From Zygnema cylindricum (taxonomy: Eukaryota; Streptophyta; Zygnematophyceae; Zygnematales; Zygnemataceae), in the NCBI GenBank assembly GCA_037447655.1, contig JBBHKE010003364.1, forward strand, positions 1 to 62,000: a stretch of DNA of 62,000 bases. Reading direction: 5' to 3'. Below are positions 31,867-42,402 of this stretch, piece by piece. The position numbers were made by a program, and so were the translations under genes. The notes under the pieces are model-generated. The model had not been told where the DNA came from. It was given only the letters and a program-made list of their open reading frames with translations, and searched no databases. The first letter of the stretch is position 1; every line of letters starts with the position of its first letter.

Positions 31867-33120
31867 TGTTTTTCTTAATATTGAGTTGGAGGAAGAAATT
31901 TTCATGAGGCAACCAGAGGGGTTCGTGGAGGAAGGAGAAGAGAGCAAAGTCTGCAGGCTCATAAAGTCCTTGTATGGATTGAAGCAGGCTCCTTGGCAAT
32001 GGAATAAGAAACTAGATGAGTTTCTCATCGGTCTGGGATATATCGGGATCAACTTTGACCATTCTATCTATATGTTTGAAGATGAGAATGGTGTCATTTT
32101 TATTGCAATTTATGTGGATGTTCTGCTAGTGTTGAGTAAATCTTTGGAAAAGATCAATAAGTTAAAGAAAGATCTTATAAGCATATTTGACATGAAGGAT
32201 TTAGCGGAGGCAAGATATATTTTGGGGATTCAAATGGAGAGAGATAGGGGGAAGAAGATTATGAGACTTCCTCAGAAAGAAGTAATAGGTAATGTGCTTG
32301 AGAAATTCCAGATGGAAAATACTAACAGTTGTACCACTCCCATGGACTTGAAAAAAGTAAGTGATGGGAGTGTAAAGGGAGGAGTGATGATCTTAGATGA
32401 TCAGATGAGTCTCGAGGAGAGAGAGTTTATGAAGTCTATTCCTTATAGACAGGTCGTATAAAGTTTAATCTATTTTATAAACTGTACTAGTTCAAACATA
32501 GCGATAGCAGTTGGAGTACTCAGTAGGAGTCTTAATGATCTTAGGGAGAGAGATAAAGAGGCACCTAAGAGAGTCATTAGATATCTGGTGGGAACCAAAG
32601 AGTTATGGTTGCATTAAGGGAGCGGAGCACACTGATATAACTACTAGGAGTGATGTTAGTTATAGGGACGCACCTATGAGGAGATGCACTTTTGGGTATG
32701 TGTTGTATGTTGGGGAAGGTGTTTGCTGTTGGAGCAGTAAGCAACAAAAGGTGGTTGCTCAGTTTACTATCTAGGCTGAGTATATGGCCTCTTCTTTTGC
32801 TGTGAAAGAGCTGATGTTGGTCAAGTCCTTGTTGCAAGAAATGGGGTATATGAAGGAGGGAGTGCATGATGTGTTTTGTGATAATCAAGCTGCCATTGGA
32901 GTTGCAGCTAATCCAAAACATCATTTTAACGCTAAACATATGGATATAAGATTGAGTTTTGTAAGAGAACAAGTTGAGAATAAGATTGTGTTTCTTGTAT
33001 ATAGATCTGATGAGGAAATGCTGGCTGATATGATGAAAAAACCGGTATCTTCTCCCAAGTTAAAATATTGCAGGGAAAAGTGTGGATTAAAACTGAAGTT
33101 AAAGTTAGACAAGAAAATAA
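31867..33120 (+). pseudogene. RLC-2 reverse transcriptase (second part) and RNase H
   Basis: It resumes after RLC-7 as [45 protein letters not shown]. The polymerase motif is YVDVLL near 32,108-32,125, so one catalytic Asp is lost. The thumb region MKDLAEARYILGIQMERDRGKK follows, with stops near 32,459 and 32,614. RNase H is visible as SDVSYRDAPMRRCTFGYVLYVGEGVCCWSSKQQK, a stop near 32,774, and a tail to KCGLKLKLKLDKK. The purine tract AAATAAATAGAG precedes the LTR. Confidence 0.9.
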
Positions 33121-33126
33121 ATAGAG

Positions 33127-34115
33127 TGTTGAAATTATTAGATTTATGTGGTATTTTCTAGGTCTAAATAGTTCAGTACAAAAAAGAAAGGAAAAAGGCG
33201 GACAGCCTGCCTCCACCTCCTCTCTCTACCCACTGAGGGATAGAGAGGGTGGTTGAACCATGGCGGTCCTAGCTCAGCAGGCAGGACTAAAGAGTGACCT
33301 AAGTCACTCCCAACAAAAGGTTGAGTCCGGTTGGACTCGAACCTCCGAGAGGCAGAGCGCGGCGTAGCCGTTAGCTCTAACGAGTCTGTCCTAGAAGTCC
33401 GTTAAGAGATGTAAGGTTCGATATTTATTTAAACTATTGTATGGTATTGAAATCAATTAACTGGAATTTGAACGAAGGAACATAAAACCTGTAAAAAATT
33501 TAGTGCGAACGTCATTTCGCACGAAACAAATGAATCGAACATTTATTTCGACGGTCGACATTTAATGTCAGATTTAATCCGACGGCACATATCATCGTCG
33601 AGATCCCAGAATGATCACTTTGGCTTTTATGGACATGGCATGACTTCGCGCCGCGTGGAAGGATGACATTTGATCGCGGGAATTCGAAGGAATGTACGGA
33701 CGAGCTGAAAAGTGACACGCATCCACTCAGTGGCCTTGTCGTACACAGGTCGTATAGAAAAGACATCGCCCGTAATACCTTTCTGTACTTTACACTCATA
33801 TAATTGATCCGTACTTCAATAGATACGGGTTGCGGGAGGGGTTTAGGACTTAGGAAATTTGGTAGGCAGTCACCTCTCTATAAGAGAGCTTTGTATAAAT
33901 TTGGCATTTTTGTCGGCTCATAACTAATCAGCTGGTTGGCCGTTTTCAATGATTCGTTTTGCTACGGACTAAAAGGAGTCCACGCTACACAGGGGTGCAG
34001 TCAAATTGTCAGTTTGCCTTCCTAGACAGCAGTGGTTGTGGCTTGAAGTGGGTTAGTTAAATACAATCAAGAGGCTTCTTGTATTCTGTGGTCTAATAGA
34101 GGACAAAAAATTTCA
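33127..34115 (+). repeat. RLC-2 3' LTR
   Basis: It is 989 bp and of the same family as 4,905-5,889. The antisense tRNA-like module at about 33,323-33,390 has a perfect box B GGTTCGAGTCC on the minus strand (plus 33,333-33,343). TATAAAT lies near 33,894, preceded by CTCTCTATAAGAGAG. Coding of RLC-1 resumes at the next bases. Confidence 0.92.
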
Positions 34116-34748
34116 AAAGTCAGTTTGAATCAGATTTGAGTCAGACAATTCTGATGACTTTCATCTTCTTAACTATCCGGGTCTCAAAGAAGATGATACT
34201 CTTACAAGATCGGATGATATTCTTGCTGGTTCAAAACAAACTGAGAAAGACTTGGACTTGGAAACACCGATGACACCTATACCTAAAGCGGAAGACGTGA
34301 TGGAAACAAATATGTAACCAAGGGACATGGGAGAAGCCGTGGCAATTCGAAAGAATCCACGGGAACCATCTATTCCGGCCGCAGATTTTGAGGGAGGGAG
34401 ATGAAGCAGCAAAAGACTTCAAGAGAAACAAGTAAACAACAAGGTAACTAAACTCTCTCACCTGGATGAACCTCAAACATATTGAGAGGGAATGAAATGC
34501 CAAGAGAGAAACCGGTGAAAGAGAGCTATCAATGAAGAGATGGCTTAAATCATGGAGGCTGATACATGGGAGTTGGTGGACTGTCCACCTGATCGAAAAC
34601 CAATTGGATGTAAGTGGGTTTTCAAATTAAAACTGAATCCAGACAATACTATTGAGCGGTATAAGGCCGGGTTAGTGGCCAAAGGTTTTACTGAGAAAGA
34701 GGGAATAGACTACCAAAAAACCTTTGTTCCGGTCGTCATATTTCCCTC
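34116..34748 (+). pseudogene. RLC-1 linker and start of reverse transcriptase
   Basis: It continues RLC-1 after RLC-2 (IRFESDNSDDFHLLNYPG, an acidic linker, RKNPREPSIPAADFEGGR). There are stops near 34,134, 34,315, 34,403, 34,484, 34,517 and 34,546. It then reads [67 protein letters not shown]. Coding stops abruptly at about 34,748, where an LTR fragment begins. Confidence 0.88.
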
Positions 34749-35230
34749 GTCACGCGGTGCCACGTGCGCCACATTATTTGATACCGGGGAAGATGGGAGG
34801 AGGAACCATGGCTTCCGATTTGACAGGTGTCACCTTGTAGACCTTGTCGTACAATGGTCGTACAATAAGTACATCGCCTATTGTACCTTCTTGTACTATA
34901 TAGTGTTCCTATTAGACTAGGGTGTAGTAGTAGGTAGTCGTGAGTAGGCAGACCAAGACTTAGTAATATTTAGGTACCTCTCTCTAAGAGAGCTTGTAAC
35001 TATATAGGTCATCTTTAACCAGCCATAACTTACTGCTCAGGGGAGCAAATTCAATGATTCTTTTTGCGTTTGACTCAGGAGAGTCTTGTCCTCACAGTAG
35101 TGAGGGTGGTCATAATACTTTTGTGCCTCAGCGGCGCTTATTCAGTGGGAAAGTGGAAGGGGCAAATATTATCCTAGAGGCTTTACATAGGCTGCTCATT
35201 TTGTGGGTCAATAGAGACCACATAATTTCA
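34749..35230 (+). repeat. LTR fragment replacing most of RLC-1 reverse transcriptase
   Basis: It is the second half of an LTR, from the G-box region (GTGCCACGTGCGCCAC) through CTCTCTCTAAGAGAG, a TATATAGG box, the GACTCAGGAGAGTC hairpin, and the end ATAATTTCA. It is closest to the fragment at 41,860-42,402. RNase H resumes directly after its last base. It probably came from an inserted element whose left side was lost together with most of reverse transcriptase. Confidence 0.8.
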
Positions 35231-35640
35231 ATATGTATTGTATGTTGGTGATGGGGCTTGCTGCTGGAGCAGCAAGCAACAGAAGGTCATTGCTCATTCC
35301 CCCATAGAGGCTGAGTACATGGCCTCTTGCTCTGCTGTAAAAGAATTAATGCGGGTCAAGTCCTTGCTTAGTGAGCTAGGTCATCTTAAGAGTGATGTCC
35401 AAAAAGTGTTTAATCATAATCAGGCAGCCATTGCCATTTCTGCGAATCGTAAACACCATTTTAAAACGAAAGATATGGACATGGGCTTAGCTTCTTTAGG
35501 GAAAAGGTAAAAGACATAAGAATCAATTTGGAATATAGTCCAGATAGTGAAATTGTAGCAGATATCATGACCAAACTTGTGCCTTCCCCTAGGCAAATTT
35601 TCTGGAGGGAGAAGTATGGTCTTAAATTGAAAAGTGACTG
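35231..35640 (+). pseudogene. RLC-1 RNase H remnant
   Basis: It resumes inside RNase H (LYVGDGACCWSSKQQK, EAEYMASCSAVKELMRVKSLL, NQAAIAISANRKHHFKTKDMDMG). A frame change near 35,490 leads to the tail (KCGLKLK-like text) and then the purine tract AAAAATAAGGGGAG. Confidence 0.88.
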
Positions 35641-35654
35641 AAAAATAAGGGGAG

Positions 35655-36702
35655 TGTATAAATTAAAGGTTCTTTTAGTATTTTCTAGGTTTAAACTTGT
35701 AAAAGATAAATTGCTGAAAATAAGCAGAGGAAGTCTACCTCTAACTCATCTCTTCTACTCCCACATTTGTCGCAGTCACTGAAAGTTGGAGATGGAGCTA
35801 GAGCCATGGCTGCCTAGGCTATCCAGAGCAAGACATGTGGTAGTTTGGTAGGGCTACTAAAAAGGAACTTGACAAAGCCAAGATTTGATCCTGGAACCGA
35901 TCGTTCGTCAAAGTTGTTGGTAGCTAGTAGCTTTATCCTATTATTCTAGGACAAGTGCTAAATGCTACAAGGTTTGACAAATATATAAAATTTAACACTT
36001 AGATTAATTTAGTTAACGAAATATTGAGACAAAGATATAGTTGTATTGTACGGGTTACGGAATATCTCAAAACGGATATCGCGCATTTGTTTCAAATGTG
36101 AAATAAATACCGCGCATTTATTTACGACACCTAAGATTGAATTCCGTTTGAAATTGGACGATAGAGGTAAGCGTCGAGATTGCGGAATGCGCGCTTTGGC
36201 GGTTAATGGTCGAAAACACATCAGATGCCACGTGGCAGGATACCACTGGATGGCGACATCTCCGGAGAATATGAAAACAAATATGAATGTGACACATGTC
36301 CGCGAAATGGCCATGACATTCAACGGCCGTACAGAAAGTACACTGGCACTTGTGTATTTATGTATGACACACTATTGCGATTGGTGTCGTACGTCAGTCG
36401 ATAGAGTTTTAGAGAGAGATAGGACTTAGAAAAATTCAGTAGGTAGTCGCCTCTCTTCGAGAGAGCTTCTGTACAAAAGGTCAACTTTGACCCACCATAA
36501 CTTACTCCTCAAATGAGCAAATTCAGAGATTCTTTTTGCTATCGACTCAAGGAAGTCTTGCCTTCAAAGGGGTGAACGTGGTCAGTGTTTTTGTTTGCCA
36601 AGGTGGTCGTTATTCTTGCTGAAACACAAAGGGGTTAGGGTTATTCTAGAGGTTTCGTGTGAGCTACCCATTTTAATGACCTATGGAGGACTCACAATTC
36701 CA
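35655..36702 (+). repeat. RLC-1 3' LTR
   Basis: It runs from TGTATAAATTAAAGG to CAATTCCA, 1,048 bp. An antisense tRNA-like segment spans about 35,869-35,952, with GATTTGATCCTGG as antisense T-arm. It carries CACGTGGC near 36,229, a GTAC cluster near 36,330-36,390, CTCTCTTCGAGAGAG near 36,453 and GTACAAAAGG near 36,471. Confidence 0.88.
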
Positions 36703-36763
36703 CGTTTGATCAAGTATATTTACATAGTTCGATGTACCCGGGATTTGCATATGTTTGCGTCGT
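36703..36763. other. Short spacer, nothing recognised
   Basis: These 61 bp lie between the RLC-1 3' LTR and the start of the duplicated block. No feature is seen. Confidence 0.5.
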
Positions 36764-37920
36764 CAGTTCATATGTTTCGTTTGAATGAATTCGTTGCATT
36801 AATGTTTAAGTATTTGTAAAACCTATCAAGTGTATTTTTTCGTCCACCATTTAATGGTTAAGGCCTCAGTATGTTCGCAATCCGCGGGTTGTAGGTTTAA
36901 ATCCGGAAATAGGCAACATTTTGGTATCCTCTACTTCAATCTACCACCTTCTAAATAAGGCGGCAGCCATGGCGTGCCTTTGATCATCTCTCTTTCCATT
37001 TAAAGAGTGACTAAAATATAGTGGTGAATTATTAATTACCTCTTTTTAACAACTGGCATGATCAATTTCCTTAATTTTACACTTTCTTCAAATTGCGTAT
37101 TGAATCGGCCAATTTTTAGGGTAAGGGCTTGGTTTCACCCATACTGCTAGTCTTAGTAAAATCAGTAAATCACCAATATTTATTTTACATATTTTTTTGG
37201 ACTGTTACCGTAGTCTACGCCAATTTAGGTTCGTATAACCCTTCTTTGGTTAGGATGTCATATTTATGATGTTAAAACAAAATTTATTCAAATGAAAACC
37301 CTAAAGACCTTTTACCATTAAATAACCTAAACCACCTTTAAGACCATCAAAACGCCTTAAAATATCTCAATATATAGTTTAAAACAAAGACAAAAGGCAT
37401 AATTAAGTGTTAATAACTCGTTTAGCAAGTATGACATCTCAAAAATAAAATACAAATTTGTCTCGGAATTTTCGTTGTTATTGTACAAATATTTAATTAC
37501 CAAAAATTCCTAACAATCAAGCCTAAAAATCATAAACATTCGCCTTTATTGTTATTTGACTATGGTATTGAACACGATCTTTTAAATAGGTTTTATGTTC
37601 TTTTATGCTATACAACTTTTTGTACGCTTATATTTATTTCGAGTTGAAAAATGTGTTAAATCTAGTTTTGTGATTATTTTTTCACCAAAAGAGTGAAGTT
37701 CTATTATGAAATTTTGTAATTGTACGTCCAAAATTACAGGATGTTACATTATGAACAATGCGTGTTACAACGATGTTCTGTCTAGACGAGTTTGTAATCC
37801 ACATGTTTGAAAATTATTGGTATCACGGAGATAAAGATTTGATATTGAAAATCGTCAAATATCTTCGACAGCGACCAACTTCTTCATTTGCGTACCATGT
37901 ACGCGCTAACCATGTCATTG
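36764..37920. repeat. Duplicated flank block, copy A (LTR-like start plus AT-rich DNA)
   Basis: It appears identical to 42,788-43,944. Its first part resembles the front of an LTR read backwards: a tRNA-like sequence at 36,855-36,915 (TGGTTAAGGCCTC as box A-like, GGTTTAAATCC as box B-like), then GGCGGCAGCCATGGC, the reverse of the family CCATGGCTGCC motif. The rest is AT-rich with no gene. An inverted repeat around AATTGTACG lies near 37,718-37,740. Confidence 0.7.
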
Positions 37921-38926
37921 TGTTGTAATTTATAAATCTTTATTTCAGTAAATAGGGGTAAAAACAACTTAGAATATTATCTAAGTAGTCTACTCTAATA
38001 CTTATCTTAATTAGCGTTGCAGTAGCAAAAAGTACAGTAGAGTGTATTGTACTTTTACAGAGACACATGTCGGCAAAAGAACGTATGCAGGTTTTTCGGA
38101 GTAGCGCCGACAGTCCGCCACACGCGTCACGCAGTTGACGATTTGATTCATAGGATCGGACGAATGGGATATGAACCGGGTATTCCGAAAATATATGGTA
38201 CAGTTCCACAGTACCATCGTCGATTGAATTTGTTCCAACGGACGCGATTCACTTGGGACCACAAGCGTGATTCACGTGGGACCACAAGTGACGAAGCACT
38301 CAAGTGCTTCGTACTACACGACCACATTCGTCTGGACTTTACCGACTACCGCTGACTAAGCATTTAGAACATTTTGTGTACGGTTGGAACGTTTTGTGTA
38401 TGGTTCAATATCTGTATATATCTGAATAACATTGTTTTGTAGTTTAGTGAAATAAAAAATAATAATCCATTAAACAGGTTTTTAGAAAATAATAATTAGG
38501 GTTTTGAGATACAATGACGTACAGGTAGGATGCTTTGTCGTAAGTCAAGATAATAACCGTAGTAACGGTTACGCAAATTAGTGTAGATCAGTAGATACAC
38601 ACTGTGAGTATATAACTTAAGATTTAACCAATTTTGTAGCATCCAGTTTTAGGAATATGATTTTCTAAGAGCAGTGTTTGGGAAACTTCCAGACATCATA
38701 TCTTATGGTTTACTTGGTCACTTGGGCTGCAATTTTGGGAATTTTTCAATTTACTGTATTGTGTATCACAGCGGCAAATTTGAGGCATATTATCTTTATG
38801 AGTCATATATTGTGTCAGTTCAAAGTTGGCTGTTGAGTAGGTACTTTCATAGTTTCTGTTGTTTTTCATGTCTAGTTCCACTACTACTGTTGGTTCTCCT
38901 CCTGCAACGGTGGTTGTAGAACAACA
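37921..38926 (+). repeat. RLC-8 LTR
   Basis: It runs from TGTTGTAATTTATAAATC to AGAACAACA, 1,006 bp, and appears identical to 43,945-44,950. As in the other clade, the gag ATG (38,868) lies inside the LTR end. The next bases GGCTCTGGGCC resemble a mutated form of GGTTATGGGCC, a possible half-tRNA primer site. GGGATATGAACCGGG near 38,168 resembles an antisense T-arm. Confidence 0.82.
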
Positions 38927-39830
38927 GGCTCTGGGCCTTTTTTCATGAATTCTTATCTTCAATGGCCAAAAGTATGCGTACTGGGCGGCGGTGGTTAAAT
39001 CATCTTTTGAAACAGTTGACTTATTCGGGGTCTTGGATGGCTCCCTTGATGAAACAGATCTAACTTGGGCGAAAAAGAATTCAATGGCAAGGAACAATCT
39101 AATTCTTTATATTTTAGAAAATTTGGTCATGTCTCGACTGAAAATGAAGAAGGCAAGCGAGATTTGGACATCATTGAAATCCGCTTTTGAGAAAGCGAAT
39201 GTTCAAGAGGAGCTCTTGGTGGCTGGAAAAATTTGGCGATACATATACTCGGGGGGTACTATGGTCGAGTATTGTGACAATTTTTGTGCACTCATTGATG
39301 CTCACTCTTCTGCTAGGGGGTCATTTCCTAAGTTTCAACAAGCAGCTTTGCTTATTAGAGGTCTCCTTAGTAGCATGAAAGGTGTGTCTGTTCAGTTAAA
39401 AAGTCATGATAAAGCTAGCTGGTCATTTCAGTTAGCATATAATCTTATATTGGAGGAAGAGACTAATACTAGACTCCTTGAAGGAGAAGGAAAGGTTGAA
39501 GATTTTTCCACAGACTTTGACAAAAGAAATCAGATTCATCAGAACAAGAATCAGTTTAACCAGAATCAAAATCAGTTTAATCAGTATAATCAGAGGGAGA
39601 ATAGGCCATCTTCTACTACTTGCTTTTATTATTCTGAGAAGGGTCATGGATACCGGTATTGTCCTAAGCTGAAAAGGCCTAATAAGACAGGTTTATACAG
39701 GCCAGGGTGGCAGCAAAGTCAATATCATAGAGGCTTCTCTGGAAATCCTACTCGTGGAAATGCTCTTTTTTCAGCATCTGGAACAGATGCAGATGAGTCT
39801 TTAAGCTTCAATGAGACTGAGGATGCATAG
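38868..39830 (+). pseudogene. RLC-8 gag
   Basis: It starts in the LTR (MSSSTTTVGSPPATVVVEQQ), meets a TGA near 38,946, and is then open from 38,991 to 39,830. The capsid-like region has WAKKNSMARNNLILYILENLVMSRLKMKKASEIWTSL and GGTMVEYCDNFCALIDAHSS. A glutamine/asparagine-rich stretch (NQIHQNKNQFNQNQNQFNQ) precedes a zinc knuckle of CFYYSEKGHGYRYCPKL, whose second Cys has become Tyr (RLC-9 keeps CFYCSEKGH). It would have formed the particle and bound RNA. Confidence 0.9.
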
Positions 39831-39839
39831 TTATTTGCT

Positions 39840-41190
39840 ATGGCGGCAGCCATGGAGGGTCCTAAGGATGCAGGATGGATCATGGACACGGGAGCGTCTG
39901 CCCACTTGTGTTGGAACAAGGCGGCTTTTACGAATCTTCAGCAAATGTCTCCAAAAAGTATTTACTATGCTTGTGGCATGAGTGTTCAAATCTCAGCTCA
40001 GGGTGATGTATCTTTGATGATAGATGTGGAGGTAAAGTCGGTAGAAAGAACCCTTCACAGTATTTTGTTTGTTCGAGACTTTAAGAATTTTTTTTTTCCA
40101 CATCATTAGTGGAGAGTAAAGGCTTTGAAGTCATTCTAAAAGGAGGTAGACAGGTTGTTAGCAAAAAATGGGAAAGTAGCAGTAACACAAACTAGAGATG
40201 CTAGCAAAATATACCGGTTGGACATGGCTGAATATAAAGAAAATGATGTTGTTTACTCCAGTGTCCAATCTGATAATGAGTTGTGGCATAAAAGATTAGG
40301 ACATATGAATTATGATAGCCTTAAAAAAATGGTGAATTCGGGAAAAGTTAAAGGAGTTTCTCTCAGTTCCCATCCTATAAAATCCTGTGATAGTTGTTCA
40401 CTTGGCAAGATCCACTAGTTGCCATTTCTACAGGAAACAAACCACATATCGGAGAAAGTTCTGCAGCAAATACATTTTGATGTTCTCGGTCCTTCACAAG
40501 TGGCTTCGGCTGGAGGCGTCCACTATATGGTTACATTTACAGATGACTACTCGAGATATACCAAATTTTACTTTATGCAACATAAAAGTGAAGTGTTTAC
40601 TCACTTCAAACACTACAAACATGGGCAGAAAAGCTTCATAGAGTTCCAATCTTGGCGCTGAGATCGAAAAATGGGGGAGAATATACATCGAAGGAATTCG
40701 AAGAGTTTCTCCTTCAGGAAGGTATCACTCACAATCTTACAGTTCCATATACACCGAAACAAAATGGTGTTTATCAGAGATTAAATAGGACAATGACGGA
40801 AAGTGCTCGGTCATACTTGCAGATACAGGGCCAGATTTGAAATTCTGGGCTGAAGCACTTAACTGCGTTGTTTATATTAAGAATATAATTGCTTATAGAT
40901 CTATTAGCACTACACCTTTTGAGCTTTGGACAGGAGAGAAACTTGATGTTAGTCACTTTAAGATCTTTGGCAGCAAGTGTTTTATCCTAGATACTTCACA
41001 GGATAGATAGAAAATGGATGCTAAGGGCTTACCGCGAATTTTCATGGGGTATGATGATAATGCAAAAGATTATAGAGTTTTTGTATTTGAGAAACAGGAA
41101 GTGCTTATCTCTATAAATATCCAGATTAAAGATGAGATGGATTCGGTTGACAGACAAACTGGCAAAGGAAAAACATGAATATGTAATTTT
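39840..41190 (+). pseudogene. RLC-8 protease-integrase
   Basis: The protease shows AGWIMDTGASAHLCWNKAAF (39,870-39,930). After a frame change near 40,090, the integrase has ELWHKRLGHMNYDSLKKMV, CDSCSLGKIH, HFDVLGPSQVASAGGVHYMVTFTDDYSRYTKFYF, RSKNGGEYTSKEFEEFLLQEG and PKQNGVYQRLNR (Gln-Arg where Glu-Arg is usual). FWAEALNCVVYIKN and FGSKCFILDTSQDR-stop follow. It is disabled by several stops. Confidence 0.88.
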
Positions 41191-41347
41191 TCACCATACG
41201 CAGCGAGTTTACTTTCCACAGCCAAGTGGGACTACTCTTCTTTCAATTCCTTTAGTTACTTCATAAGAGGCTTCACCACAAGCTCCAGCTGAAGTGGAAT
41301 AAACGGTTACACCACAGGTCGCGCATCAGCCAAGGGAACCAAATCGG

Positions 41348-41403
41348 TAGTGTTGGGTATCGGGTAGATTCATATCGCGATAGCCTCGATATTCGATATA
41401 TCG
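41348..41403 (+). mobile_element. Left end of a hAT-type element, broken copy
   Basis: These 56 bp appear identical to the left end of the complete element at 47,357, including TAGTGTTGGGTATCG and the upstream CAAATCGG. Beyond them the sequence differs and no right end is seen nearby. Confidence 0.75.
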
Positions 41404-41859
41404 CTTCGCGATCCGCCGTACATTTTCAAATGTTTGTTCGCGCCACTCACACGTCACTTTAATTTTGCTCGTACACTTACTCCCCCAATCCGCAAATCCT
41501 TTCGAACCTCCACAGTATATCACGTAATCGCGTACGCACGAAACGCCGTGTTCGCACGAAACTAACTTTTCAAAAACAACAAAAAGCACAACATGGGGAC
41601 CGCCTTATTTAGAACGTAGCAAGTTGAAGTTGAGGATGTTTTACCAAAATATTGCCTAAATCCGAATTTGAACCTAAGTTTGTGGACTTATCGGTAGTCG
41701 TACGCCTTATCCCTTAAGGCATTTACAAAACAATATACTTGAAAGGTTTGAAATGTACTTAAACATTAACTCAACGGCTAATTAACACCTAACTGGCGAC
41801 GAAGCGCATATTAAAAAATCCATGCACGAACGTGAACCCGAACCGTGTAAATATATTTT
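41404..41859. other. Unassigned DNA after the broken hAT end
   Basis: I recognise no gene or repeat in these about 450 bp. The rather GC-rich first half (CpG-containing words such as TTCGCG and CGTACG) differs in composition from the AT-rich neighbours and may be another mobile fragment. Confidence 0.3.
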
Positions 41860-42402
41860 ATCGGACGGCTATCATTGCAACCGCCACCCAGAATGAGATT
41901 TTGGCGGCCTTTACGGATAGCGTCACGTGATGCCACGTGGCGCCACATTGTTGGATGCCGGAGATGATAGGTGGAGGAGCCATGGCTCACGATTTGGCAG
42001 GCGTCACCTTGAAGGCCATGTCGTACAATGGTCGTACAATAAGTACATCGCTCATTGTATCTTGTTGTACTATATAGTGTTCCTATTGGACTAGGGTCTA
42101 GTAGTAGGTAGTCATGAGTAGGCAGACCAAGACTTAGTGAAATTTAGGTACCTCTCTCTAAGAGAGCTTGTAACTATAAAGGTCATCTTTGACGAACCAT
42201 AACTAGCTGCTCAGGTGAGGAAATTCAGTGATTCTTTTTGCGTTAGACTCAAAGGAGTCTTGTCCTCAAAAGGGTAAGAGTGATCAGAATAGTTTAACTG
42301 CGAGGGTGGCAGTTATTTTCGGGGAAACCAAAGTGGGTTAATGATATCCTAGTGTCTAGTTGTGAATGTCGCATTCTGTAGAGCAACGGAGTCCAAATAA
42401 TT
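41860..42402 (+). repeat. LTR fragment, plus orientation
   Basis: This is the second half of an LTR: CACGTGATGCCACGTGGCGCC, GTCGTACAATGGTCGTACAATAAGTAC split over about 42,020-42,045, CTCTCTCTAAGAGAG, an ACTATAAAGG box near 42,173, a GACTCAAAGGAGTC hairpin near 42,246, and an end near 42,402. It matches 34,749-35,230 closely. Confidence 0.8.

Larger units (their letters stand above)
4905..34115 (+). mobile_element. RLC-2: copia retrotransposon inserted in RLC-1, itself split twice
   Basis: The LTRs (4,905-5,889 and 33,127-34,115, about 985-989 bp, TGTTGAAATTATTAG start) belong to one family. The internal region is broken by RLC-3 at 8,948/25,386 and by RLC-7 at 25,411/31,862. Reverse transcriptase reads SLAAAKDMEI up to 8,948, continues as HQMDIKT at 25,391-25,411, and resumes with [19 protein letters not shown] at 31,867, so one coding region spans three pieces. 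All genes carry stops, and the polymerase motif is YVDV rather than YVDD. It must be younger than RLC-1 and older than RLC-3 and RLC-7. Confidence 0.92.
1748..36702 (+). mobile_element. RLC-1: outermost copia retrotransposon, degenerate and split
   Basis: This is the host of the nested set. It has a truncated 5' LTR (1,748-2,473), a primer binding site at 2,474, gag-protease-integrase to 4,904, then RLC-2 (4,905-34,115). Coding resumes at 34,116 in the integrase-to-reverse-transcriptase linker. The text before the break (DPLKSSK) and after it (IRFESDNSDDF) together cover the same stretch that RLC-7 has unbroken as DPFKYTKSVKIRFELENSDDF. A later lesion replaced most of reverse transcriptase with an LTR fragment (34,749-35,230). 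RNase H and the 3' LTR (35,655-36,702) follow. The reading frame has many stops. The 5-bp duplication expected around RLC-2 is imperfect (AAAAA against AAAGT). Confidence 0.88.
37921..41347 (+). mobile_element. RLC-8: copia element of a second clade, truncated at its 3' side
   Basis: It has one LTR (37,921-38,926), gag, protease, integrase, and then the left end of a hAT-type element at 41,348 followed by unrelated DNA. Reverse transcriptase, RNase H and the 3' LTR are missing. Gag, the zinc knuckle and the LTR differ strongly from RLC-1 to RLC-7. It is the partner of RLC-9 in the large duplication. Confidence 0.9.

Noticed and set aside
38696-39097. Minus-strand gene of 133 residues, present twice
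   Set aside because: It is the reverse of the RLC-8/RLC-9 LTR end and gag start; its duplication only follows the duplicated block.
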